From positions 1 to 22,089 of IMG/VR virus record IMGVR_UViG_3300050821_006630: a stretch of DNA of 22,089 bases, one strand, 5' to 3'. The notes under the pieces are model-generated. The model was not told where the DNA came from. It did not search any database and saw nothing but the letters and a program-made list of their open reading frames with translations. The position numbers and the translations under genes are program-made. Shown here in pieces: positions 1-6,000 of the stretch (positions are counted from its first letter, which is position 1; each line of letters opens with the position of its first letter). This DNA comes from a virus.

Positions 1-83
1 TAGGAACGGCAAGAGTCGTAAATGGCTAGAATGTTGCCATCTGCATCGCGAAAGCGGCGGGAGTTAGTGATTGTCGTGAACAT
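1..83 (-). CDS. Partial leftward gene, N-terminus only, unknown function
   Basis: The first 27 codons of a gene that runs off the left edge. The ATG at 83 is preceded on the minus strand by AGGAG about 9 nt upstream, a good ribosome binding site, and this decides the start. The visible peptide begins MFTTITNSRRFRDADGN and has no recognisable motif. A promoter-like pair at 220-248 lies about 140 nt upstream on the same strand, so the gene probably has its own transcript with a long leader. Too little is present to name a function. Confidence reflects the good start signal. Confidence 0.55.
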   Translation of the reverse strand, partial: MFTTITNSRRFRDADGNILAIYDSCRS

Positions 84-378
84 GGCCTAAACTCCTAGGT
101 TTGGCGGCCTAGCAAAGCTTGTTTTCTTTTCACTGAGGGCTTCTCCTTTGGCCGATCCCTTGTGCCCGGCTGGCTTGGTCCTTTATCCCTGGGCCGCGGT
201 GTATCTTGTCTATGATTAGAATATCGCACTATTGCGACCGATAGTCAAGTGGTAAATCAAAATAATTAGATTTTTTTGATCACAAATTGTTACATTGGCT
301 GGAAATAGATAAACGGCGCTTTACCTAAATGTTGTTTTGAAGTTAAGTTACTGAAATTATTTCTATTTTTTTGTGCGA
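84..378. other. Intergenic region, no gene seen
   Basis: No plausible reading frame was found on either strand. The left half is mixed GC. The part from about 240 to 370 is strongly AT-rich with T and A runs. It contains the promoter-like and inverted-repeat element described separately at 220-248 and probably serves as the regulatory leader of the leftward gene at the window edge. Confidence 0.5.
220..248 (-). promoter_or_regulatory. Candidate leftward promoter with inverted repeat in its spacer
   Basis: Read on the minus strand there is TTGACT (248-243), a 17-nt spacer, then GATATT (225-220). The inverted repeat ACTAT-N8-ATAGT occupies 228-245, overlapping the -35 end and filling most of the spacer, where a repressor would block polymerase. 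It points at the gene starting at 83. The -10 match is only fair, so this is an inference from position and pattern. Confidence 0.35.
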
Positions 379-570
379 TTAGTCTATAGGCGGGAGCCCG
401 TGCGCAATCGCGGCGCAGGCAAGTGCGATATGTCTTGGAATTCGGCGCTCACGGGTTTCGTCCTCGTAAGCCGCATAACCGTTTTCGGAAACATCAAGGG
501 CTTGTGCTGCCTGCTTCTTGCGCCAATGCATTCGCATGCGCCAAGCCTTAAGTGATTTTGGGGTCATCAT
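379..570 (-). CDS. Small Cro/CI-type helix-turn-helix protein
   Basis: A 63-residue protein, or 62 if the second ATG is used, almost entirely one HTH domain. The pattern LKAWRMRMHWRKKQAAQALD, followed by VSENGYAAYEDETRERRIPR, matches the common phage/rhizobial form in which an N-terminal F/LKAWR motif leads into the first helix. The helix-turn-helix lies roughly at residues 18-40 and the conserved IALACAAIAHGL tail follows. It is likely a DNA-binding repressor or Cro-like regulator. No ribosome binding site precedes the ATG, but a promoter-like pair ends about 6 nt before it, suggesting leaderless translation. It overlaps by 2 nt the start of a rightward ORF. Family assignment is firm; its operator is unknown. 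Confidence 0.8.
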   Translation of the reverse strand: MMTPKSLKAWRMRMHWRKKQAAQALDVSENGYAAYEDETRERRIPRHIALACAAIAHGLPPID

Positions 571-757
571 GCCGCAAGAATGCGACCATAGAGGCGGTTT
601 GTCAAGTTTTTTGAGATTCGAGATATCTGATTATCTCAATGACGAAACGGTCATCGCCGAATATCTCTTGGCTGCGGCCGATGATCCGGATCCAGAGGTG
701 CTTTTGTGTGCTGAGGTCGATGTGCTGGCGAGCCGGCTGCGGGACTTGCCTGGTTAA
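569..757 (+). pseudogene. Truncated antidote-like protein (COG3636/HigA-type N-terminus)
   Basis: Up to 62 residues from ATG 569; a later TTG at 611 is possible. The core DYLNDETVIAEYLLAAADDP, followed by DPEVLLCAEVDVLASRL, matches the N-terminal helices of addiction-module antidotes of the DNA-binding prophage protein group, whose pattern is D-Y-L-x-x-E-x-I-A-x-Y-L-x-x-A-x-x-D-x-D-P. Those proteins normally run on for about 50 more residues carrying the HTH. Here the frame stops at 755-757, so the DNA-binding half is missing and no toxin gene is beside it. The ATG at 569 overlaps the HTH gene start and its promoter, which argues against that start. It is probably a remnant, though a short functional form cannot be excluded. 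Confidence 0.45.
577..605 (-). promoter_or_regulatory. Candidate leaderless promoter for the HTH gene
   Basis: On the minus strand TTGACA (605-600) is followed after 17 nt by CATTCT (582-577). Transcription would begin near 570, exactly at the ATG of the HTH gene, which has no ribosome binding site. The -35 is a perfect consensus and the -10 is weak. Leaderless repressor mRNAs are known in temperate phages, such as lambda cI from PRM. Confidence 0.4.
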
Positions 758-956
758 TTCTTTTCCAGATTCCACCTAAATATGTTAGATATTTGGCTAG
801 CACTGAGTCATAATCGTCAATGAATATCTCATTATCTGTCTCGCCTTTGGTATTGATAATTAAGAACTCATTATCGTCGCTTCTAAGCCACATGAGGAAT
901 TCACTAATATCTTGAATGCGACGCTCAACCGGGGCTTTTTCGTCTTCGTATCCCAT
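651..956 (-). CDS. Small acidic protein of unknown function
   Basis: A 101-residue protein starting at ATG 956. The start is chosen because AGGGAG lies about 9 nt upstream on the minus strand, while the longer frame back to 1010 has no such signal. The first 70 residues (start MGYEDEKAPVERRIQDISEF) are rich in D and E with aromatic residues and look like a real globular protein. The last 30 residues become P/R/H-rich where the frame runs antisense to the antidote-like ORF, so the original stop may have been lost. A promoter-like pair lies at 1009-1038. I do not recognise the family; an anti-defence or immunity-type role would be speculation. Confidence 0.5.
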   Translation of the reverse strand: MGYEDEKAPVERRIQDISEFLMWLRSDDNEFLIINTKGETDNEIFIDDYDSVLAKYLTYLGGIWKRINQASPAAGSPAHRPQHTKAPLDPDHRPQPRDIRR

Positions 957-1008
957 TGGCCAATCTCCCTTGATGACTAGAATGCAATGCATGCGCGCTC
1001 TCGCCGTC

Positions 1009-1038
1009 ATTATTACAGATTCTCTGGCTGGCTGGCAA
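1009..1038 (-). promoter_or_regulatory. Candidate leftward promoter
   Basis: Minus strand TTGCCA (1038-1033), an 18-nt spacer, then AATAAT (1014-1009). It lies about 50 nt upstream of the ATG at 956 and would transcribe the small acidic protein gene. Both hexamers match the sigma-70 consensus at five of six positions, but the spacer is one longer than ideal. Confidence 0.35.
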
Positions 1039-1061
1039 GGCGTGGGATTGGATAGGGACCT

Positions 1062-1235
1062 ATGGCGCTTTACGTCGGGCGAGAATTGAGGGACAAACTA
1101 GAAAATCCCCTTATTTTTCAAGGTCCTTTGGCGGGCGGAAATTCGCCGTCATTATCGAAGGTAGACGGCTACGATGTAACAATTTTAATCGATATCTATA
1201 AGGCGGTCATCGCCGCCGAAGCAGACGGCAGATAA
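1062..1235 (+). pseudogene. Fragment resembling P63C-domain phage protein
   Basis: A 57-codon frame, bounded upstream by an in-frame TAG at 1053. The peptide contains LRDKLENPLIFQGPLAGG and then VDGYDVTILIDIYKAVIAAE. This resembles the start of the P63C domain of phage/rhizobial antirepressor-like proteins, in which 'NP-I-F' is followed by 'GY-A-T-I-L-D-I-C-A-I-A-G-L'. Full members are several hundred residues; here translation stops after 'EADGR', so both ends are missing. A weak AGGGA precedes the ATG. It is most likely debris of an antirepressor-type gene. The match is from memory of the pattern, so confidence is moderate. Confidence 0.4.
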
Positions 1236-1333
1236 GTTAGACGGAATTGATTTGGTTTTGGGGGAATTGGATGCTATTATTCTGATTGGATGCGATGGAA
1301 TCAGCCCCGCAGAGGCTTCGATCAAATCCAAAA
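1236..1333. other. Short gap with no recognised feature
   Basis: The stretch between the P63C-like fragment and the tRNA-like element shows no frame with a plausible start and no clear inverted repeat. Confidence 0.4.
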
Positions 1334-1394
1334 GGTGGCGGCCAGGGGGGAACTTGAACTCCCGACCTCCGGCTGAGATAACCTGGCCGTCACC
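1334..1394 (-). other. Degenerate tRNA-like hairpin element
   Basis: On the minus strand the ends pair over 13 positions with one mismatch: GGTGACGGCCAGG (1394-1382) against CCTGGCCGCCACC (1346-1334). The inside contains a T-arm-like GGGAGTTCAAGTTCCC. At 61 nt it is too short for a normal tRNA, and I cannot fit a D-arm or a seven-base anticodon loop with U33. It may be a tRNA remnant, a minimal tRNA-like structure, or simply a strong hairpin ending the leftward membrane-peptide transcript. Classified as other because a working tRNA is not supported. Confidence 0.4.
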
Positions 1395-1459
1395 TAAAAA
1401 TTCTCAAATCATTGCATAAATGTCGTAAGGAAGCGCCAGCCGGTGCTGACGTGCATGTT

Positions 1460-1543
1460 TCAAGGGCGCTCGGGGAAAATGCAAATCCCAAGAAGAAGGC
1501 CAAGGATGATGCCGAGGATGAATCCGATGATGTAGCTGATCAT
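1460..1543 (-). CDS. One-helix membrane peptide B (27 residues)
   Basis: The peptide starts MISYIIGFILGIIL and ends CIFPERP; about 20 hydrophobic residues with G-x3-G spacing form one transmembrane segment, followed by a short charged tail. It lies 9 nt downstream of a similar gene at 1553-1639, and both begin with the same ACTGGCAAATGATC context. A third relative is at 13093-13185. All three end in a hydrophobic run plus a tail with Arg, then a TGA followed by AAAC. No good ribosome binding site is visible, so translation may be coupled to the gene before it. The phage role is unknown: a holin-like, anti-holin or superinfection-type membrane peptide is possible. Confidence 0.5.
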   Translation of the reverse strand: MISYIIGFILGIILGLLLGICIFPERP

Positions 1544-1552
1544 TTGCCAGTT

Positions 1553-1639
1553 TCAACTGCGCTCGGAGAGAAGCCAAAGAAAAAGAATCCATGTGCCGAG
1601 CATGGCGACGATGACGATGACAGGAATGATGAGGATCAT
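1553..1639 (-). CDS. One-helix membrane peptide A (28 residues)
   Basis: Starting at ATG 1639 the peptide begins MILIIPVIVIVAMLG and ends FLWLLSERS: one long hydrophobic segment and a short polar end. An earlier ATG at 1657 would add six residues; I prefer 1639 because the nearby paralogue (1460-1543) uses the same AACTGGCAAATGATC start context. The two genes look like a tandem duplication that has diverged. The opposite strand shows only charged, low-complexity translation, as expected from the complement of a membrane segment. Function is unknown; it is probably inserted in the inner membrane. Confidence 0.5.
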   Translation of the reverse strand: MILIIPVIVIVAMLGTWILFLWLLSERS

Positions 1640-1657
1640 TTGCCAGTTTACCAACAT

Positions 1658-1782
1658 GACATTAGGGGCCAAGCTATCACAGGATACAGGCGAAACAAAC
1701 AATAAAGTTTGCCGAAGTTCCCAAGGTCGATGAGTTGCTAGGCTTAGTTGTGGCCAAATTGAAATCAGAATTAATTTAGGAG
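1658..1782 (+). pseudogene. Possible start-less coding fragment
   Basis: The plus strand contains a clean 24-residue stretch, KFAEVPKVDELLGLVVAKLK plus SELI, ending at the TAG that overlaps the AGGAG of the next micro-ORF. No ATG, GTG or TTG opens this frame. The frame of the ATG at 1656 (MTLGAKLSQDTGETNN) would join it after loss of one T near 1711, so this may be a small gene broken by a frameshift. Low confidence. Confidence 0.25.
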
Positions 1783-1836
1783 ATGGTACTGGCCATGCGG
1801 CTTCCGAAAGAGAACGTGAGCTTGCGTGACGGTTGA
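1783..1836 (+). CDS. Micro-ORF 1 of the late-operon leader (17 residues)
   Basis: An ATG with AGGAG immediately upstream opens a 17-codon frame (MVLAMRLPKENVSLRDG) that ends in TGATG, overlapping the next micro-ORF by one base. The short length makes a coding role uncertain. The signal and the chain of overlaps suggest a translational entry point for the structural genes. Confidence 0.3.
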   Translation: MVLAMRLPKENVSLRDG

Positions 1837-1895
1837 TGTCCCGGGTTATCCGCAGATTCGTAGCGATCACTTTTTGTTACAAGGGGTGTCTATGA
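1836..1895 (+). CDS. Micro-ORF 2 of the late-operon leader (19 residues)
   Basis: Begins in the TGATG junction with the previous micro-ORF and ends in the ATGA that opens the gene at 1892. The peptide (start MSRVIRRFVAITF) is basic and unrecognised. An alternative explanation is that this stretch is the in-frame N-terminal extension of the next gene, read from GTG 1826. Confidence 0.25.
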   Translation: MSRVIRRFVAITFCYKGCL

Positions 1896-2377
1896 CCGTC
1901 GAGGAATTCGCGGCGGCATTCCTGGCCAAGCTAGACAATATAACCAACCTTCTTCAACCTAACAAACCGGTGCGTATTGCGCTGGACCTTCCCATTATCA
2001 CAAGGAATGGAAAACTTATGTCGAATTTTGAACTAGCCGACGACACAATTGCCGCTATTGCAATTCACGTTGTCGATGCCGCCGGCGATGTCGTGCCGGC
2101 CCCAACGGGTGACGTATTTAGTGCCGTTTCCAGCGACCCGACGAAAATGACCGCCATGATCGGGACAATGCCATCCGGCCCTATGGTTGGCGCTGTGGCG
2201 CTAATCCTTACACCGCTGGTGAAGCTTGCCGCGGCTCTTACTGCCACAGTCACTGACACGGCGGCACTGACATCGGAAGTATTGACCGTCGATGTCGTTT
2301 CCGACCTTACGCCGAAAGCCATATCTCTCGATACTGTTGACGCCGTCCTGACGTCACAAGCCGTGCCGGCCGCCTAG
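1892..2377 (+). CDS. Beta-rich phage structural protein, unknown
   Basis: A 161-residue protein when started at ATG 1892, which has AAGGGG 6 nt upstream. A GTG at 1826 would add 22 residues. The N-terminal 25 residues (MTVEEFAAAFLAKLDNITNL) look helical. The rest is rich in V, T, A and D with alternating hydrophobics, including DDTIAAIAIHVVDAAGDVVP, as in Ig-like or other beta-sandwich virion domains. It is first in the rightward appendage operon and 4 nt before the next gene. I do not recognise a named family. It is probably a minor virion or tail-associated protein. Confidence 0.6.
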   Translation: MTVEEFAAAFLAKLDNITNLLQPNKPVRIALDLPIITRNGKLMSNFELADDTIAAIAIHVVDAAGDVVPAPTGDVFSAVSSDPTKMTAMIGTMPSGPMVGAVALILTPLVKLAAALTATVTDTAALTSEVLTVDVVSDLTPKAISLDTVDAVLTSQAVPAA

Positions 2378-2381
2378 CAGC

Positions 2382-2795
2382 ATGGCTATCCCGAACAAGT
2401 TCCAGCATTTTGTTAATGATTATGTGACCGGCGTTATAAATTTCTCTACCGACACATTCAAGCTGGTACTTACCAATACGCTGCCCGTTGCAACGCAATA
2501 TCATTATTCGAATCTTGTCGGAGAAGTTGCGAACGGAAATGGCTATACGACCGGCGGCCTGACCATATCTGGAGTCGCACAGACATATTCTGCCGGCGTA
2601 ATGACAGTGACAGCGAATCCTGTAACCGTCACTGCCTCTGGGGGGAGTATTGGGCCATTTGAATATTACATTTATATCGACGCGACTACAGGAACCAACA
2701 TTGTTTGGTATGACTATGGGGTGCCTCTCACGCTGGCCTCGACGCAGTTCATTGTGCTAAGCCCAATAGCAAATATTTTATTCACTGAAAGCTAA
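2382..2795 (+). CDS. Phage virion protein of the 'NKF..FV..GV.NF' family
   Basis: 137 residues opening MAIPNKFQHFVNDYVTGVIN, then 'FSTDTFKLVLTNTLPVA' and 'NGNGYTTGGL'. The order of these motifs is typical of a widespread small phage protein usually annotated as hypothetical or structural, encoded among tail-fibre genes. It is all-beta by appearance, with no signal peptide or membrane segment. Its stop TAA lies inside a 19-bp sequence repeated 179 bp downstream, and the following frame opens at the GTG two codons further on. The family resemblance is good, but no biochemical role is known to me. Confidence 0.7.
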   Translation: MAIPNKFQHFVNDYVTGVINFSTDTFKLVLTNTLPVATQYHYSNLVGEVANGNGYTTGGLTISGVAQTYSAGVMTVTANPVTVTASGGSIGPFEYYIYIDATTGTNIVWYDYGVPLTLASTQFIVLSPIANILFTES

Positions 2796-2981
2796 AATGT
2801 GGTCAAAGATGCAACGAACGGATCTTTCTCTGCTGCTTCAGATGGCTATCTTCTTCCTGCTGCAGTTGTCAGCACGGCTTGTACTGTACAATCTATCAAC
2901 TCCGGTGCCGCCAATGTAGCGGCGAATACGGTCACGGTCATCGTCAACGCGATCGTAGGAATACTGAAAGCTAAAATGTGG
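2784..2981 (+). repeat. 19-bp direct repeats bracketing 160 bp
   Basis: ACTGAAAGCTAAAATGTGG occurs at 2784-2802 and again at 2963-2981. The first copy contains the stop of the upstream gene and a GTG start. The second contains the GTG start of the giant protein gene in the same arrangement. The 160 bp between looks inserted. Confidence 0.85.
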
Positions 2982-3080
2982 CCAATGTTGACAGCCCGAC
3001 GCTCTACAGCATCGCATTTAGTAATGGCGTTGATCAGACGACGCGCGGTCCGCTTGGGCAATCTGCGTCCTATTCGTTAA
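2799..3080 (+). CDS. Small ORF between direct repeats, doubtful
   Basis: A GTG-started frame of 93 codons. The first 60 codons ([20 protein letters not shown], then [20 protein letters not shown]) have the Ser/Ala/Thr/Val-rich look of phage fibre proteins. From about 2975 the frame overlaps the giant ORF and becomes Arg-rich, so the real C-terminus is probably lost. Its start lies in the first copy of a 19-bp repeat and its coding-like part ends at the second copy. It is best read as a fibre-gene fragment inserted at the junction. It may be translated but is probably not a complete protein. Confidence 0.35.
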   Translation: MVKDATNGSFSAASDGYLLPAAVVSTACTVQSINSGAANVAANTVTVIVNAIVGILKAKMWPMLTARRSTASHLVMALIRRRAVRLGNLRPIR

Positions 3081-6000
3081 AATTCAGCAATGCCTCACCG
3101 GACGTTACGCAAACCAGCATCACACTTTCGACTGTATGGAAGTTCAGCACCGACCCAACGAACATAGGCCTAACAGCGTCGCCAGCGTGGTCCTCGGTTA
3201 GCTTTAATGATAGCGGCTGGGGCAATCTTAATTCCGGTGCGACCTGGGAAAGCCAGGCACCAGGCATCTATTCTGGTTATGGCTGGTATCGCCAGGACGC
3301 TGTTGTTCTGCAGCCGCAGATGCTCGGTGGGCAGTGGCTTGTCCTGACCCTGGCGCCACTGTTTGGCAATGATGACGTTTATTTCAACGGAACGCGCATC
3401 GGGGGGATCAAAGGCGAATTTCAATATGCCAACAAGAACAAGCGCGTATATTATATCAATCCGAGCCTTGTTCAGCAGACCAACACGATCGCCATACGTA
3501 TGTGGGGCGGCACTCTCGACGGGGGGCCATTTAGCGGGCTCACAGGCGGTCCCTACACCCTTGCGGCCTATACCGGGCAGCTATGGCAGCGCCCGTCTGG
3601 CGGAGCGCTCTCCACCGAAATCCCGATGGAGGCGTACGACCTAAGTTCCGCGCAAAATGGCACCGCATTTGATATTATTGTAAGGCCAAGTATCAATATC
3701 TCGGCAATGACGACGCCGACGCTGTTCTACTCGGTTAACAGCCTTTATGAAAATTCCGTTCTTGCGTCCGGCTCGACGGCAATCGCGCCCGGCTCGGATG
3801 GAATCAACCGCGCCATATGCCACATCAATTCGGCTTTGGCGGTGCAAGTTTATCTAACTGGCAATATCGATGTTGTGTGGAGCATCATCGATGCTGCTCA
3901 GATGCTATGGACGAATACCGGCCAGACCCTTAATATTACTGGGCCTGGGCAGGTTTTGCCGTACACGCTTTGGTCTCGAACTTTTGGTGCAGGGCAAGTC
4001 GTATTGCCGCCCGATGGTCAAGCGCTGATCGTTGGCTCGGCAATGTATACGGTGTTCATACCTGATAACACCGCTGTGATAACTGTTCTGACGGTTGACG
4101 ATACAGGCACAACCGCGGGCGTACCTAACTCAACATATTGGTCGCTTCAATCGAATGCGCAGGTTGGCTCCGCACCATGGGGTGATCTGCTAACATACAC
4201 GTATAGCTCGCTCCCTGGCGTTGTAACTGGCGGTCAGTGGATTCAGGTTGCTACTGGCTCGAAATACTGGGGAGGCAGTCCGCCATCATCTGGACCGATG
4301 GCGACCTTCACGGTCGATCGGACCGCAACGGTCTATATTGCGATCGACAATCGCGCGCCGCTGTTTGGCTTGAATTCCTGGACAGATACTGGGCTACGCG
4401 CGGACGTCAGCCAGCGGCCTACGGCGGGCACTGCCGAGTTTGAATTTTGGGGTCAGTACTGGGCAGCAGGGACTGTCACACTTCCCGTCGATCATGGAGT
4501 GGGCTCGGCCTATGGATTGTATTTTGTAGCCATCCCGGATAACACTGTCGTCATATCTAACATTGTCTTCAACGATGTGGCGAATTCTTCTCACTGGCAT
4601 TTGCTGCAAAATCTGCAGCTAGGCAATCTTTACATCGACAATGGGGTTATTCAGTTCGTTGGTGTCCCGCCCGCATTTCTAGGCTCACAGTGGATTCAGC
4701 CGGCCGATAGCTCCAAGGGATATAAGACGCCGCCCGCGCTAGCGACGTTTACGATCAGCAAAGCTGCTTGGATTTATATAGCGCAAGATACGAGGGTTGC
4801 CGGATCGCCCGGTTCGTCGACCTCGAGCGCGACAAACATATCGTTTGCCACGCGCGACACAACGCAGCTAGCGGCGCTATCGCCAACCCATGAAACTACA
4901 CCATTCGGTTCGCTTAAATTAGTCGATGTCATCACTTGCGGTACGGCGACGATATCAGAGCCGCATCCATACATAGAAACCGGGATTGATCCTTATCCGT
5001 CGGTATCGAAGCATACGCCAGGCGCGGCGACACAATATGGCGCCCCCATTACATCCGTGCAGACGATTCTTGGGAGCCAGGCGCGCGTCTCGAGCTATGG
5101 ACATTTCGGCTACAGGGTTGGTGCCGGCGGCCTGACGGTTGGCAAGCAATATGTGCTGGCGGTCACTTATCCGGAAGACATTCCACGCATTGTCGGAATG
5201 ACGATCAATGCCGGCCTGAATTACTACGATGGCGGCTGGAAAAATGGTCTCAATGGTCAAATCGGCGGGATCTATGATCCCTGGCCGCTGAGCAATGCAT
5301 GGCAGACAAATTATAGCGTTTTCACTCTTGGGAACTTTACCACTGATACCGGTGGTGCTGAAGACGGGGACGCCACTAACGGGGTCTGGGTGTATTTCTG
5401 TGGAATCACCAACCGCAACGGTCCTAACAATCAATTCTGGTGGGTCTATAGCGGTGGCCCAGCGATCGGTCAGATCAAGCTTTACGAAATCGATCCGGTA
5501 GCGAATGCTCCGGTTATCACTTATCCTGGCGCTCTCCCGCGCCGAACTATTACATTCGATTGGGAGCGCGCTCCGGCTCACATACCGTCTGACTTGTGCA
5601 GCTATGCGCAGCTCATGGGCTACAATGCAATCTCGCCGTGTGTTGGGACGAAATGGGGAACGAATCACTACGGCGAGCCGCTTGCCGGCTATAACACTTC
5701 TGGGGAAGATCCGCAGAATTGGCCGATTTTTGTTTCGTATGTTACAGGCTCGAATACTCCGCCAGCTAATCCATTTCCGGCGACTCCATCGCTTCACAAG
5801 CAGTTCCTCGATGCAACAGCCGCGGCGGGGATTGATTATTATCCACGGTTTGAATATGGAGGTTCTTACGATCTCCCGCATACCGCATGGTGTACCAATG
5901 CCGCCGGCACGAACGCAAATCCAGATCGTTATCCAGCCGCGGGGCCGGTAACAGCGAATATTCTGAATTCGGCCGTGCTGACGGAAATAACTGCGCTGTT

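Noticed and set aside
1412-1705. Charged Lys/Asp-rich frame on the plus strand
   Set aside because: It is the complement of two hydrophobic membrane peptides, which explains the charge. The minus-strand peptides have matching starts, ends and a paralogue elsewhere. A residual doubt is noted in the findings.
1553-1870. Minus-strand frame of 105 codons as a single protein
   Set aside because: Only its last 28 to 34 codons look real (membrane peptide A); the upstream part is Ser/Pro/Arg-rich and antisense to the plus-strand leader.
2797-2919. Hydrophobic 40-codon frame starting at ATG 2797, resembling a signal or membrane peptide
   Set aside because: It uses a shifted frame of the fibre-like fragment, lacks a ribosome binding site, and its leucine run comes from CTGCTGCTT-type codons read out of frame.
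4955-5881. Long open frame of 308 codons on the minus strand
   Set aside because: It is antisense to the giant spike gene, is rich in R, I and C with no family pattern, and has no start signal; the plus-strand frame is clearly coding.
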